Notes: generated from the sequence alone by a model not told the origin. DNA of 64,000 nucleotides from Sphingomonas endolithica (GCF_025231525.1 NZ_CP103057.1:3296501-3360500), one strand, 5' to 3'. Shown: positions 17,926 to 27,461, counted from the first letter of the stretch. A program made the numbers and translations.

Positions 17926-17969
17926 AAGCGCTGGCACCAGCGCGAGCCCTATCGAGTCCTACACATGCC

Positions 17970-18728
17970 CTACAGTCCGATGATCGAGATCTGCCGTCCG
18001 TAATCCGGCTCGCCGCGATGCGTCGCGCGGCGGAAGCTGAAGAAGCGTTCTTCGTCCGGATAGGTATCGAGCCCGAGCGCCTCGATCCTTTTCAGCCCGG
18101 CGGCGGCCAGGCGGTGCACGACGTACGCCTCCAGATCGAACTGGTGATGGCCGGGCTTGCCCGCCGCGAAAAAGCGCTCGTTGGCGGGATCGTGCGCTGC
18201 GAAGCGCTGCGCGAAGCCGTCATCCACTTCATAGCTGGCGCGCGCGATGCATGGGCCGACCGCCGCGGCGATCCGCTCGCGCCGTGCGCCGAGTGCCTCC
18301 ATCGCCACGATCGTGGCATCGGTGACGCCGCCGATCGCGCCTTTCCAGCCGGCATGCGCCGCACCGACCACGCCGGCCTCGCGGTCCGCGAACAGCACCG
18401 GCGCGCAATCGGCGGTGAGGATGCCGAGCGCCAGGCCCGGCCGATCGGTGACCAGCGCATCGGCATGCGGACGCAGCCGATCCTCGTACGGCGCGATCAC
18501 CGTCACCGCATCGGCGGAATGCACCTGATAGACGGTGAGCAGCTCGGCGCCCGGCAGTATTCCGGCGATCGCCCGCCTGCGGTTCTCGATCAGTTCCGGC
18601 GTCGGTTCCTGGCCGCGCCGTCCCAGGTCGAGCCCGGCGGTGATCCCGGTAGACACGCCGCCCCGCCGCCCGAGAAAGCCGTGCGCGACGCCGTCCAGCG
18701 CCCTGCTGCGGAAGACGTCGACGCTCAC
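17970..18728 (-). CDS. pgeF: PgeF/YfiH-type laccase-domain purine nucleoside phosphorylase
   Basis: A 252-residue YfiH/YlmD/LACC1-family protein, variously annotated as polyphenol oxidase PgeF and now linked to purine nucleoside phosphorylase/deaminase chemistry. Seen: VYQVHSADAV, ILTADCAPVLFADREAGVVGAAHAGWKGAIGG and VGPCIARASYEVD, which carry the His/Cys/His metal ligands. The start is a GTG at 18728 that overlaps the GNAT stop (GTGA), so it is translationally coupled; longer upstream frames lack homology. It is the last gene of the lgt cluster in its transcription order. Confidence 0.9.
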   Translation of the reverse strand: MSVDVFRSRALDGVAHGFLGRRGGVSTGITAGLDLGRRGQEPTPELIENRRRAIAGILPGAELLTVYQVHSADAVTVIAPYEDRLRPHADALVTDRPGLALGILTADCAPVLFADREAGVVGAAHAGWKGAIGGVTDATIVAMEALGARRERIAAAVGPCIARASYEVDDGFAQRFAAHDPANERFFAAGKPGHHQFDLEAYVVHRLAAAGLKRIEALGLDTYPDEERFFSFRRATHRGEPDYGRQISIIGL

Positions 18729-19234
18729 AGCACCAGCCGCATGAGATTGTCGTCGTCCACCGTTTCGCCCACCCGGAACGCGATGCGCCCGATGTCGCGG
18801 AAGCCGTAGCGCTCGTAGAAACGGTGTGCGCGGTGGTTGTCGACATAGACGCTCAGGATCACTTCCTTGGCGCCGTGCGACCGGCTGTGCTCCAGCGCCC
18901 AGGCCATCAATTCCTGCGCGACGCCCTGGCCCTGCCATGGCCCCAGCACGTAGAATTGGTACAATTCGATCGCGTCGGGCCGCCATTCGCCGGGAAAGGT
19001 CACCGGACCCATCTTCACGAAGCCGATGATCTGGTCGTCGTCCAGCGCCAGGCGAATGGCGAAATCGGGTTCGGACAATTGCGCCGCCAACCCGTTGGGC
19101 CCGAACGCATCGTCCAGGAACGCGGTAAGGTCGGATTGCCGGTACAAGGTACCGAACGTCTCGGTGAAGCTGCGCCGCGCCATCGCCGACAGCGCCGGGC
19201 CGTCGATCGTGCGGGCATCGCGGTAGGTGATCAT
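18725..19234 (-). CDS. GNAT family N-acetyltransferase
   Basis: A 169-residue acyl-CoA-dependent N-acyltransferase. The GNAT core is clear: IRLALDDDQIIGFVKMGPV, ELYQFYVLGPWQGQGVAQELMAWALEHS (the acetyl-CoA pyrophosphate loop Q-G-Q-G-V-A) and LSVYVDNHRAHRFYERYGFRDIG. The substrate is unknown. Its ATG at 19234 overlaps the methyltransferase stop by 4 bases and its own stop overlaps the pgeF GTG by 4 bases, so it is welded into the operon. In other alphaproteobacteria I recall the methyltransferase and pgeF as direct neighbours, which makes this gene look like an insertion into a conserved block. Confidence 0.9.
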   Translation of the reverse strand: MITYRDARTIDGPALSAMARRSFTETFGTLYRQSDLTAFLDDAFGPNGLAAQLSEPDFAIRLALDDDQIIGFVKMGPVTFPGEWRPDAIELYQFYVLGPWQGQGVAQELMAWALEHSRSHGAKEVILSVYVDNHRAHRFYERYGFRDIGRIAFRVGETVDDDNLMRLVL

Positions 19235-20301
19235 GCGAAGCCCTCCGGCTCGGGCCACCCGGGAGCGGTGATCGCGATCGCCAGGAACAGCGCGCCCATG
19301 GTCTCGATCAGCCGATCGCGATCGGCGACGATCTGCGCCGCCCGCGCCGGCACTGCGGCGGCCAGCGTGGCGGCGCGGGCGACGATGCCGAGGCCGGTGA
19401 GCAACTCGCGCTGCGGTGTCGGCCCAAGCGGCCGCGCACCCTCGGCCATCGCCGATGCCAGCAGCGTCGTCATGTCGACATGCGCGGTGAGATCATGCTC
19501 GCCGGGATGCTCGAACGGGTTGGCAAAGGCGTGCGCGCGCATCGCCTGCAGCGTTTCGCCGACCGCCGGGCCTTCATAGCCATAATCGATCACCAGCGCC
19601 GCGCCGCCCTGCGCGACGATCCGACCGGCAAGCGCGCGCATCACCGCGACGCTGGCGGGGGAGGTCTCCAGGATCGATCCTGGCGGTGCCTCCTCGATGC
19701 TCGGCGGCAACAGTCCGGCAGGCACCGGCTTGCCCGCGATCGGCAGGAACAAGGTGTCCTGGCAGGCCACCAGCCGCTCGTGCCAGCCACCGGCCGTCTT
19801 CAGCAATTGGCGGATCGGCAGCGCGTCGAAGAATTCGTTGGCGACGACGATCAGCGGCCGGTCGGTCGGCAGGGTGTCGATGCTGTCGTGCCAGGTCGCG
19901 CCGGCTACCCGCTCGGCCTGCGCCGCGCGCAGCACCGGGCTGTTCTCGACGAAATGCACGTCGGGGGTGAGGCCCGCTTTCCCCATCGCCCGCAGCGCAT
20001 CGCTTGCCAGCGTGCCCCGCCCAGGGCCCAGCTCGACCCACGCCAACGCCGGCCGGCCCGCACGATCCCATAGATCGGCGCACCACAGCCCGATCAGTTC
20101 GCCGAACATCTGGCTGATCTCGGGGCTGGTGACGAAGTCGCCGCCCGCGCCCAGCGGATCGCGCGTCGCATAATAATGTCCGTTCGCCGCCGCCATATAC
20201 TGGGCGATCGAGATCGGCCCCGCGAGCGTGATCGCGCGGGCAAGTCGGTCGGGCAGGGGGGCGTCGGTCGGAGCGCGATCAAGGGTGGTCATCGTCGTCA
20301 C
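19231..20301 (-). CDS. MidA/NDUFAF7-family SAM-dependent methyltransferase
   Basis: A 356-residue class I methyltransferase of the MidA/NDUFAF7 family. In mitochondria NDUFAF7 dimethylates an arginine of complex I subunit NDUFS2 during assembly. Seen: ISIAQYMAAANGHYYATRDPLGAGGDFVTSPEISQMFGELIGLW, the SAM-binding WVELGPGRGTLASDALRA and VVANEFFDALPIRQL, all hallmark segments. The bacterial role is presumed similar but unproven. It lies downstream of lgt with a family E palindrome between them, and overlaps the GNAT gene. Confidence 0.9.
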   Translation of the reverse strand: MTTMTTLDRAPTDAPLPDRLARAITLAGPISIAQYMAAANGHYYATRDPLGAGGDFVTSPEISQMFGELIGLWCADLWDRAGRPALAWVELGPGRGTLASDALRAMGKAGLTPDVHFVENSPVLRAAQAERVAGATWHDSIDTLPTDRPLIVVANEFFDALPIRQLLKTAGGWHERLVACQDTLFLPIAGKPVPAGLLPPSIEEAPPGSILETSPASVAVMRALAGRIVAQGGAALVIDYGYEGPAVGETLQAMRAHAFANPFEHPGEHDLTAHVDMTTLLASAMAEGARPLGPTPQRELLTGLGIVARAATLAAAVPARAAQIVADRDRLIETMGALFLAIAITAPGWPEPEGFA

Positions 20302-20308
20302 CCCCTAA

Positions 20309-20385
20309 CCGTTCGTGTCGAGCGAAGTCGAGACACATTGGCGGAAGCGCTAGACCGGTGTCTCGACTACGCTCGACACGAACGG
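20309..20385. repeat. family E palindromic element
   Basis: A 77-bp two-armed palindrome between lgt and the methyltransferase gene. The left arm reads CGTTCGTGTCGAGCGAAGTC then GAGACAC; the right arm is its near complement ending GCTCGACACGAACGG. The middle is about 24 bp. Only one copy is present in this window. It could attenuate read-through from lgt. Confidence 0.82.
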
Positions 20386-20408
20386 AGAAAGGGACGTGGC
20401 CGAAGCCA

Positions 20409-21278
20409 TCAGGCAACGCTTTCGCCACCCGCGATCGGCTCGATCCGCTGCCGCCGCCCGGCTGCCGTCGCCACCAGATACGCGCCACCCAGGATCATCG
20501 GCACGCACAGCCACTGGCCCATGTGCAGCCCCGTCCGCTCGGCAAAGCCGACCAGCTGCGAATCCGGCTCGCGGAAGAATTCCACCACGAATCGTGCCAC
20601 CCCGTAACCGAGCACGAACAGCCCGACGAGCTTGCCCGGATCGTAGCGCGCCTTGGTGCGCCAGAATGCGAACCACAGCAGCGCGAACAGCAGCACGCCT
20701 TCTAGCCCCGCCTCGTACAGCTGGCTCGGATGCCGTGCGACATCGTCGCCGGTGCGTGGGAAGACGATCGCCCAGGCGACGTTGCTGGGCTTGCCCCACA
20801 ATTCGCCGTTCACGAAATTGGCCAGCCGGCCGAAGAACAGCCCGAACGGCACCACGCAGGCGACGTAATCGTGGATGCGCAGCCAGTTCAGGCCGTTCTT
20901 GCGGGCGAACAGGATCAGCGCGATCGACGTGCCGATCACCCCGCCGTGGAACGACATGCCGCCATCCCAGAGCCGCAGCACCTTCATCGGGCTGGCCAGC
21001 ATCTCGGGCGCGTAGAACAGCACATAGCCGATCCGCCCGCCGAGGATGATGCCGAGCGTCACGTAGAATACCAGATCGTCGGCGTGGCGCCTGGCCATCG
21101 GCGCGCCGGGCGCGGCGAGCAGCTTCAGCAGATACCACCAGCCGAGCAGGATGCCGCTGATATAAGCGAGCGAATACCATTTGATCTGGAAGAAGCCGAG
21201 ATCGAGCGCGACCGGGTCCAGCCCGAGGTCGGAGAACAGCAGGTGGTGCTGGACGGCAGTGGCGGCAGTCAGGATCAA
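20409..21278 (-). CDS. lgt: prolipoprotein diacylglyceryl transferase
   Basis: Lgt moves diacylglyceryl from phosphatidylglycerol to the lipobox cysteine of prolipoproteins at the inner membrane. Seven membrane segments are visible, with the signature [29 protein letters not shown] and [19 protein letters not shown] (family-defining His and Arg residues), and [14 protein letters not shown] start it at the TTG at 21278, giving 289 residues, because [23 protein letters not shown] matches the usual family N-terminus. The in-frame ATG at 21347 would overlap the divergent ligase start and add 23 unsupported residues. Confidence 0.93.
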   Translation of the reverse strand: MILTAATAVQHHLLFSDLGLDPVALDLGFFQIKWYSLAYISGILLGWWYLLKLLAAPGAPMARRHADDLVFYVTLGIILGGRIGYVLFYAPEMLASPMKVLRLWDGGMSFHGGVIGTSIALILFARKNGLNWLRIHDYVACVVPFGLFFGRLANFVNGELWGKPSNVAWAIVFPRTGDDVARHPSQLYEAGLEGVLLFALLWFAFWRTKARYDPGKLVGLFVLGYGVARFVVEFFREPDSQLVGFAERTGLHMGQWLCVPMILGGAYLVATAAGRRQRIEPIAGGESVA

Positions 21279-21345
21279 GGCTTTTCCCCAGGCTTTGAGG
21301 TGTCCATAAAGGCCGCAGGCGACAAGACCAAGCGGAGAGAATGAC

Positions 21346-23037
21346 ATGCGCACCGAGCTCGACGAGCGGATGGACGATGGCGTGGCCGGGCTGATCGCGA
21401 CGGCGCTGCCGCTCGGGTCGATCGAGCTGAACGGCGTGACGCTGCCGATGATCACCGCCGCGCCGGCGGTGCTGCCCGATTATTTCGCGCATTATTGCAA
21501 CGAGCATCGCGACGCGACCTTTCTTGTCGCGGGCGACGAGCGGCTGACCTTCGGGCAGGTCTATGCCGAGGCGCAGAAAGTTGCGCACAGCCTGGTGGGC
21601 GAGATCGCCAAGGGCGACCGCGTCGGCATTGCGATGCGCAACTCGCCGTCCTGGATCGCCTTGTACATGGGCGTCACCATGGCCGGCGGCATCGCCTGCC
21701 TGCTCAGCGGCTGGTGGCAGCCGGGCGAGCTGGCCGCGGCGATCGGCGAGGTCGATTGCACGCTGATCTTCGCCGATCCACCGCGCGCGCGCCGTCTGGC
21801 GGCCATTCCGGGCTTTGCCGTGCGCGTGATCGAGATCGACGATTCCGCGCCGCTGCCCGCCGCCATGTCGGTTTTCGCGCGTAACGATGCGGACGCCACG
21901 CTGCCCAGCCTTACCGGCGACGATTCCGCGACGATCCTGTTCACCTCCGGCTCGACTGGACAATCAAAGGGCGCGCTCAGCGATCACCGCGCGGTCTGCC
22001 AAGCCGTGTTCAATTATCTGGCGCAGGCGCTGGTGATGCTCGGCATCGCCACCGAGGACGGCAATCCGCCGACCACGCAACCCGCGACCTTGCTCAACGT
22101 GCCGCTGTTTCACGTTACCGCCGAGGTGCCGGTATTTCTGCAGAGCTTCGCGATGGGACGAAAGCTGGTGCTGATGCCGAAATGGAATGCCGAGGAAGCG
22201 ATGCGGCTGATCCAGGCCGAAAGCGTGACCTATTTCGTCGGCGTACCGCTGATGAGCTTCGAGATGCTGACGCACCCGAACCGCGCCCGATACGACCTGT
22301 CATCCGTCACCGATTTCGCCGCCGGCGGCGCGCCGCGCCCGGTCGAGCATGTGCGGCGCATTGCAGAGGAAATGGGCGGGCCGAACAGCGGCGCCCCGTT
22401 GCTCGGCTATGGCCTGACCGAAACCAACGGTGCCGGCTGCGGCAACTGGCGCGGCAATTATATCGCCAAGCCCAATTCCACCGGCCGCCCCTCCCCGCCG
22501 CTGATCGACCTCGCCATTCTCGACGGCGCCGGGCAGCCGGTGGCCTCGGGCACGCGCGGGGAAGTCGCGATCCGATCGGTGTGCAACTTCAAGGAATATT
22601 GGGGCCGCCCGACCGATACCACCGCCGCCTTCACGCCCGATCGCTACTTCCTGACCGGTGACATCGGCTATCTCGACGAGGACGGCTATCTGTTCATCGT
22701 CGATCGCAAGAAGGACATCATCATCCGCGGCGGCGAGAATATCTCGTGTCTGGAAGTGGAAGCGGCGATCTACCAGAACCCGCGTGTCGCCGAAGCGGCG
22801 GTGTTCGGGCTCGCCGACGAACGATTGGGCGAGGTGCCGGGCGCGGTCGTCGTCTTCCGCCCCGGCGAGCACATGACGGCGGAAGAGCTCACTGCCTATC
22901 TCTTCGCGCACATCGCCGCGTTCAAGGTGCCGCAGCGGATATGGGTGTCGATCGATCCGCTCCCGCGGCTGGGAACGGAGAAGATCGACAAGGTGGCCCT
23001 GAAGGCGAGGTATCGCGCGCTGGCGGGTATAGCCTAG
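21346..23037 (+). CDS. class I adenylate-forming enzyme, probable acyl-CoA synthetase
   Basis: A 563-residue ANL-superfamily ligase that would adenylate a carboxylate and transfer it to CoA. Core motifs: [18 protein letters not shown] (ATP P-loop, near residue 200), [42 protein letters not shown], and a late GTEKIDK with the adenylation lysine. The substrate, perhaps a fatty or aromatic acid, is not readable. The ATG has a good GGAGAGA site and lies about 65 bases from the inferred lgt start, facing away. The following gap holds a split palindromic element. Confidence 0.88.
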   Translation: MRTELDERMDDGVAGLIATALPLGSIELNGVTLPMITAAPAVLPDYFAHYCNEHRDATFLVAGDERLTFGQVYAEAQKVAHSLVGEIAKGDRVGIAMRNSPSWIALYMGVTMAGGIACLLSGWWQPGELAAAIGEVDCTLIFADPPRARRLAAIPGFAVRVIEIDDSAPLPAAMSVFARNDADATLPSLTGDDSATILFTSGSTGQSKGALSDHRAVCQAVFNYLAQALVMLGIATEDGNPPTTQPATLLNVPLFHVTAEVPVFLQSFAMGRKLVLMPKWNAEEAMRLIQAESVTYFVGVPLMSFEMLTHPNRARYDLSSVTDFAAGGAPRPVEHVRRIAEEMGGPNSGAPLLGYGLTETNGAGCGNWRGNYIAKPNSTGRPSPPLIDLAILDGAGQPVASGTRGEVAIRSVCNFKEYWGRPTDTTAAFTPDRYFLTGDIGYLDEDGYLFIVDRKKDIIIRGGENISCLEVEAAIYQNPRVAEAAVFGLADERLGEVPGAVVVFRPGEHMTAEELTAYLFAHIAAFKVPQRIWVSIDPLPRLGTEKIDKVALKARYRALAGIA

Positions 23038-23040
23038 TCC

Positions 23041-23229
23041 CGTCATCCCGGACTCGTTCGGCGGCGATCCTGTTCGAGCATAGATCGTCCTCCCCGCGCA
23101 GGCAGGGATGATGTGGTGGACCATGTCCGAGCGGTACGCTCACCGCCTTGTTCCGGGGTCCAGTGTGCTGCAGATCGACGATCCGCGCGTTTGCGGCACC
23201 GCGGATGCCGGAACAAGTCCGGCATGACG
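23041..23229. repeat. family A element (A6) interrupted in its left arm by a decayed family B unit
   Basis: The left arm GTCATCCCGGACTCGTT stops at 23058, and the remaining part of that arm appears at about 23147 as CTTGTTCCGGGGTCCAG. The rest of the A element then runs to 23229. The ~88-base insert starts GGCGGC, has the same 26-base spacing to its B arm as the A4 insert (GTCCTCCCCGCGCAGGCAGG from 23087), but lacks the second B arm. It appears to be an older, partly deleted nested insertion. It occupies most of the gap between the ligase and the oxidoreductase gene. Confidence 0.75.
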
Positions 23230-23323
23230 AGGGAGTATCTGCCCGAGGGGCAAGTACCCGACCAGTCTATCGGGCCGGCATCGACCCTTCCCCCATTCCC
23301 TCCCCCGCGATAGTGCGGTCGAT

Positions 23324-25576
23324 ATGGCAGCGCACGACACCCAGGCGAGGATCGACCGTCGCACGCTGCTCATTGGCGGTGGCGCCGGGATCGGGCTGCT
23401 CGTGGCGCTGGCGGTCTGGCCGCGCGACTATGCGCCCAACCTGTCCGCAGCCTCGGGCGAGACGGTTTTCGGCGCTTGGCTGAAGATCGGCGAGGATGGT
23501 CATGTCACGGTCGCCGTGCCGCAGGCCGAGCACGGGCAGGGGGTGTATACCACGTTGCCGCAGATCCTGGCCGACGAACTGGGGGCGGACTGGCGCACGG
23601 TCGGGGTGCAGCCCGCGCCGCTCAACCCGCTCTACGCCAATGCGCTGGGCGTGGACGAATTGTTCGAAGGCGCGCTTGGTGTGCTGCCGGTGTCGCTGCG
23701 CCGCACGCTCGCCGAGCGCCCTGCGTTGACGCTGACCGCCGGTTCCACCTCGGTGCGCGCGTTCGAGGGGCAGTTGCGCGCGGCAGGCGCGGCGGCGCGC
23801 ATCCTGCTGACCAAGGTGGCCGCGGCGCGCTGGGGCGTGGATTGGACCAGTTGCGGTGCACGCGACGGGTTCATCTCGCATGGCGACAAGAAACTGCGCT
23901 TCGCTTCGCTCGCCGCCGAGGCGGCGGGCGGCACGGTGCCCGATCCGATCCCGCTACGCGCCGCCGAGCCGAACCGGCTGGTCGGCCGCTCGCTACCGAG
24001 GCTCGACGTGCCGGCGAAAGTCGATGGTTCGGCAAATTTCGCCGGCGACATCCGCTTGCCCGACATGGTCTTTGCCAGCATCCGGCAGGGACCGGTCGGC
24101 GACACGCGCCTGATCCGCGTCGATCGCGCCGCTGCCGATCGCATCCGCGGCGTGCTGCAGGTCGTGACCAACGAACGCTGGGTCGCGGCGATCGCGACCA
24201 ATTGGTGGGCGGCGAACAAGGCGCTCGATGCGCTCAGCCCGCGCTTCGCCACCACCGGGGCGATCGTCAACACCGATTCGTTCGACACGGCGCTGGCCGC
24301 AGCGCTGGACGGGCCAGGCACGCGGCTGGCCACGGAGGGCGATCTATCGACCGCCTTCAAGGGCGCGAGTGTGGTGACGGCGGATTATCGCGCCGGTCTG
24401 GCGATGCACGCCGCGATCGAGACGATGACCGCCACCGCTTCCTATAGCGATCGCGATGGCACGGCGCGGCTGGAACTCTGGCTGCCGACACAGGCGCCGG
24501 GCCTTGCCCGCGCCGCTGCGGCGGCGACGCTTGGCCTGCCCGAGGATGCGGTGATCGTCTATCCGATGCTGATCGGCGGATCGTTCGGCGCCAATCTGGA
24601 ACATCTCGCCGCCGAGCAGGCAGCCTTGCTGGCACTCGAGGTGAAGCGTCCGGTGCAACTGGTCTGGTCGCGCAGCGAAGACCTGCTGCACGACCGCTAC
24701 CGTCCACCGGCGGCCGCGCGGATGGCGGCGCGGCTTGGCCCCAATGGCCAGATCCTCGGCTGGCTGGCCAAGATCGCCGCGCCACCCACCGGCCGCGACC
24801 TTGCCGACCGCTTGCTCGACGGCGATCGCGTGGCGGCAGCGGCGCTTGCCGCGCGCGGCAGCGGCGATCGCTACGCGGTGGCCGGTGCGCGTCCGATCTA
24901 CCGCATGCCGGCGTTCGCGGTCGATCACCACCCGGCCGAGATCGGCGTGCCGACCGGCCATTGGCGCTCGGGCGCGCATAGCTACACCTGTTTCTTCACC
25001 GAATGCTTCCTCGATGAGCTCGCCCATGTCGCGGCGACCGAGCCCTTGTCGTACCGCATCGGCATGCTCGGCGGCGACGTGCGACTGGCGCGCTGCCTGT
25101 CGACCGTCGCGTCGCTTGGCGGCTGGGGCGGCGGCGTACCGGGGAGCGGGCAGGGCATTGCCTGCCACAGCTTCCGCGGCAGCTATATCGCGGTGCTGGC
25201 GGAGGCCCATATCGGCAACGACCAGCGCCCACGGGTCGACCGTTTGGTGGCGGCGGTCGATTGCGGGCGGCAGATCAATCCGGATGTGGTATTGCAGGCA
25301 ATCGAGGGCGGTCTGGTGTTCGGCATGGCGCAGGCACTGGGCGCCTCGACCGGCTTTACCGAGAACCTGGCCGACGCACGTGGCTTTGGCGATCTGTCGC
25401 TGCCGCGCCTTGCCGACACGCCGGACATTACGGTCGAGCTGATCCGCAGCGACGCCGATCCTGGCGGCGTCAGCGAAGTTGCCGTTCCCCCCGTTGCGCC
25501 TGCCATTGCCAATGCGCTGCAATCGGCCACCGGATTTCGCCTGCGCACCTTGCCGCTCAGGCCTGGAGACTCATGA
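23324..25576 (+). CDS. xanthine-dehydrogenase-family molybdopterin subunit, IorB-like
   Basis: A 750-residue molybdopterin-binding catalytic subunit resembling isoquinoline 1-oxidoreductase beta (IorB) and membrane-anchored aldehyde dehydrogenase large subunits. The N-terminus has an Arg-Arg pair before a hydrophobic stretch (DRRTLLIGGGAGIGLLVALAVWP), suggesting Tat export or anchoring. Family segments: GVYTTLPQILADELGADW, RSLPRLDVPAKVDGSANFAGDIRLPDMVFASI, MLIGGSFGANLE, and VDRLVAAVDCGRQINPDVVLQAIEGGLVFGMAQAL. These enzymes need a small two-[2Fe-2S] partner, and none is encoded in the window. The next gene, hemH, overlaps by 4 bases. Confidence 0.88.
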   Translation: MAAHDTQARIDRRTLLIGGGAGIGLLVALAVWPRDYAPNLSAASGETVFGAWLKIGEDGHVTVAVPQAEHGQGVYTTLPQILADELGADWRTVGVQPAPLNPLYANALGVDELFEGALGVLPVSLRRTLAERPALTLTAGSTSVRAFEGQLRAAGAAARILLTKVAAARWGVDWTSCGARDGFISHGDKKLRFASLAAEAAGGTVPDPIPLRAAEPNRLVGRSLPRLDVPAKVDGSANFAGDIRLPDMVFASIRQGPVGDTRLIRVDRAAADRIRGVLQVVTNERWVAAIATNWWAANKALDALSPRFATTGAIVNTDSFDTALAAALDGPGTRLATEGDLSTAFKGASVVTADYRAGLAMHAAIETMTATASYSDRDGTARLELWLPTQAPGLARAAAAATLGLPEDAVIVYPMLIGGSFGANLEHLAAEQAALLALEVKRPVQLVWSRSEDLLHDRYRPPAAARMAARLGPNGQILGWLAKIAAPPTGRDLADRLLDGDRVAAAALAARGSGDRYAVAGARPIYRMPAFAVDHHPAEIGVPTGHWRSGAHSYTCFFTECFLDELAHVAATEPLSYRIGMLGGDVRLARCLSTVASLGGWGGGVPGSGQGIACHSFRGSYIAVLAEAHIGNDQRPRVDRLVAAVDCGRQINPDVVLQAIEGGLVFGMAQALGASTGFTENLADARGFGDLSLPRLADTPDITVELIRSDADPGGVSEVAVPPVAPAIANALQSATGFRLRTLPLRPGDS

Positions 25577-26580
25577 TGTTGCCCGCCGACCATCCGATCA
25601 TTCCTCGCCCCAAGATCGGCGTGCTGCTGACCAATCTCGGCACGCCCGACGGACCGGATACCAAGTCGGTTAAACGCTATCTCGGCGAGTTCCTGTCCGA
25701 CCGGCGCGTGGTGGAGATCCCGGCGATCGCCTGGCAGCCGATCCTGCGGGGCATCATCCTCAACACGCGTCCCAAGAAGTCGGCGCATGCCTACGGCCTC
25801 GTCTGGCGCGAGGATGGCTCGCCGCTTGCCGCGATCACGCGGCTGCAGGCTGCGGCACTGAAGGATGCATTCGGGCCGGGCGTGCTGGTCGACTGGGCGA
25901 TGCGCTACGGCAATCCCTCGATTTCCGAGCGGCTGGCGGCGATGAAGGATGCCGGTTGCGAGCGCATCCTGGTGGCGCCGCTCTATCCGCAATATTGCGC
26001 CGCGACGACCGCCACTGCCAATGACAAGGCGTTCGCCTCGCTCGCCGGCATGCGCTGGCAGCCGGCACTCCGTACGCTACCGCCCTATCATGACGATGCC
26101 GGCTATATCGCCGCGCTCAAGGCATCGGTCGAGGACGGGCTGGCCGCCCTCGACTTCACGCCCGAGGCGATCATCGCCAGCTTCCACGGCATGCCCAAGC
26201 GGACGTTGCAGCTGGGCGATCCCTATCATTGCCACTGCCAGAAGACCGCGCGATTGCTGTCCGAGGCACTGGGCCGGGAAGTGATCATCGCCTTTCAGTC
26301 GCGCTTCGGCCCCGCCAAGTGGCTCGGCCCCGCGACCGACGAAACGCTGGAGGCACTGCCCGGCAGGGGCGTGAAGAAAGTGGCGATTCTGGCGCCGGGC
26401 TTCTCGGCCGATTGCCTCGAGACATTGGAAGAGCTCAGCATCCGCGGGCGTGAAAGCTTCATCGGCGCAGGCGGCACGGATTTCGCCTATCTGCCGTGCC
26501 TGAACGACAGCGCGCGTGGCATTGAAATGTTACGCACGCTGCTCGCTCGGGAGCTTGAAGGCTGGACGACCACGCCGTAG
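25573..26580 (+). CDS. hemH: ferrochelatase
   Basis: HemH inserts ferrous iron into protoporphyrin IX, the last step of haem synthesis. Length 335 is typical. Seen: IGVLLTNLGTPDGPDTKSVKRYLGEFLSDRRVVE, LVAPLYPQYCAATTAT, the catalytic His205 in IIASFHGMPKRTLQLGDPYHCHCQKTARLL, and the metal-path glutamates in FSADCLETLEELSIRGRESF. A CHC pair after the active-site His may hint at metal binding, but the C-terminal Fe-S cysteine set of animal enzymes is not evident. Its ATG overlaps the IorB-like stop (ATGA). Confidence 0.96.
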   Translation: MMLPADHPIIPRPKIGVLLTNLGTPDGPDTKSVKRYLGEFLSDRRVVEIPAIAWQPILRGIILNTRPKKSAHAYGLVWREDGSPLAAITRLQAAALKDAFGPGVLVDWAMRYGNPSISERLAAMKDAGCERILVAPLYPQYCAATTATANDKAFASLAGMRWQPALRTLPPYHDDAGYIAALKASVEDGLAALDFTPEAIIASFHGMPKRTLQLGDPYHCHCQKTARLLSEALGREVIIAFQSRFGPAKWLGPATDETLEALPGRGVKKVAILAPGFSADCLETLEELSIRGRESFIGAGGTDFAYLPCLNDSARGIEMLRTLLARELEGWTTTP

Positions 26581-26618
26581 CGTAAGCGCTCAACGATAGC
26601 GCATTCTAGGAGAGACAT

Positions 26619-27341
26619 ATGGCACGCGTGGCGATCGTTACCGGAGGCACGCGCGGGATCGGCGAGGCGATCAGCCTGGCGCTCCAGGATTTGGGGATCA
26701 CCGTCGCCGCCAATTATGCCGGCAACGAGCAGCGCGCGGCCGAGTTCACCGAGCGCACCGGCATCCCGGCGTACAAGTGGGATGTCGCCGATTACGACGC
26801 CTGCCAGGCAGGCTGTGCGCAGGTGGCAGCAGAGCTCGGGGACGTCGATATCGTCGTCAACAATGCCGGCATCACGCGCGACGGCACGATCCTGAAGATG
26901 AGCTACCAGGATTGGAAAGAGGTGATCGACACCAATCTCGGCGGCTGCTTCAACATGGCCAAGGCGGTGTTCCCGGGCATGCGCACCCGCAAATGGGGGC
27001 GGATCGTCAACATCGGGTCGATCAACGGCCAGGCGGGGCAGTACGGCCAGGTGAATTACGCCGCGGCGAAATCGGGCATTCACGGCTTCACCAAGGCGCT
27101 GGCGCAGGAAGGCGCGCGCGCCGGGGTGACCGTCAACGCGATCGCGCCTGGTTATATCGACACCGACATGGTGGCGGCGGTGCCGGCAGATGTCTTGGAG
27201 AAGATCGTGGCGAAGATCCCGGTCGGGCGTCTTGGCCAGGCCAACGAGATCGCCCGCGGTGTCGCGTTCCTGTGTTCGGAAGAGGGCGGCTTCGTGACGG
27301 GATCGACGCTGTCGATTAATGGTGGGCAGCATATGTACTGA
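26619..27341 (+). CDS. phaB: acetoacetyl-CoA reductase
   Basis: A 240-residue short-chain dehydrogenase matching PhaB, which makes (R)-3-hydroxybutyryl-CoA with NADPH for PHA synthesis. Seen: ALVTGG-type VAIVTGGTRGIGEAI, NNAGITRD, the Ser-Tyr-Lys triad in NIGSINGQAGQYGQVNYAAAKSGIHGFTKALAQE, and the ending GSTLSINGGQHMY, which is very typical of PhaB rather than FabG. The ATG has a strong AGGAGAGA site. It is 39 bases after hemH and may be co-transcribed. The cognate synthase and phasin are 16-18 kb upstream; no phaA thiolase is present here. Confidence 0.92.
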   Translation: MARVAIVTGGTRGIGEAISLALQDLGITVAANYAGNEQRAAEFTERTGIPAYKWDVADYDACQAGCAQVAAELGDVDIVVNNAGITRDGTILKMSYQDWKEVIDTNLGGCFNMAKAVFPGMRTRKWGRIVNIGSINGQAGQYGQVNYAAAKSGIHGFTKALAQEGARAGVTVNAIAPGYIDTDMVAAVPADVLEKIVAKIPVGRLGQANEIARGVAFLCSEEGGFVTGSTLSINGGQHMY

Positions 27342-27391
27342 CGGGCGCAGGCGCGGCCACGCCCGCGCCGATCGCGCAAGGCGCGAGCGCC

Positions 27392-27449
27392 CGGCACGGC
27401 CGGCGGACGGGGTGCAGCCCCGATCCGGCCGACGGCTTTGCCGTCGGCG
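27392..27449 (+). repeat. family F repeat, copy 1
   Basis: CGGCACGGCCGGCGG, a small stem (GGGGTGCAGCCCC), then CCGACGGCTTTGCCGTCGG. An inverted, slightly different copy lies about 390 bp away at 27839-27902, so the two copies bracket the A7/B4 composite and the terminator. Together these fill the 606-base non-coding gap after phaB. Confidence 0.6.
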
Positions 27450-27461
27450 TGACGTTGAGGT

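Noticed and set aside
21279..21347. ATG at 21347 as the lgt start
   Set aside because: It would add 23 residues without family similarity and overlap the divergent ligase start codon; the TTG at 21278 gives the usual N-terminus and length.
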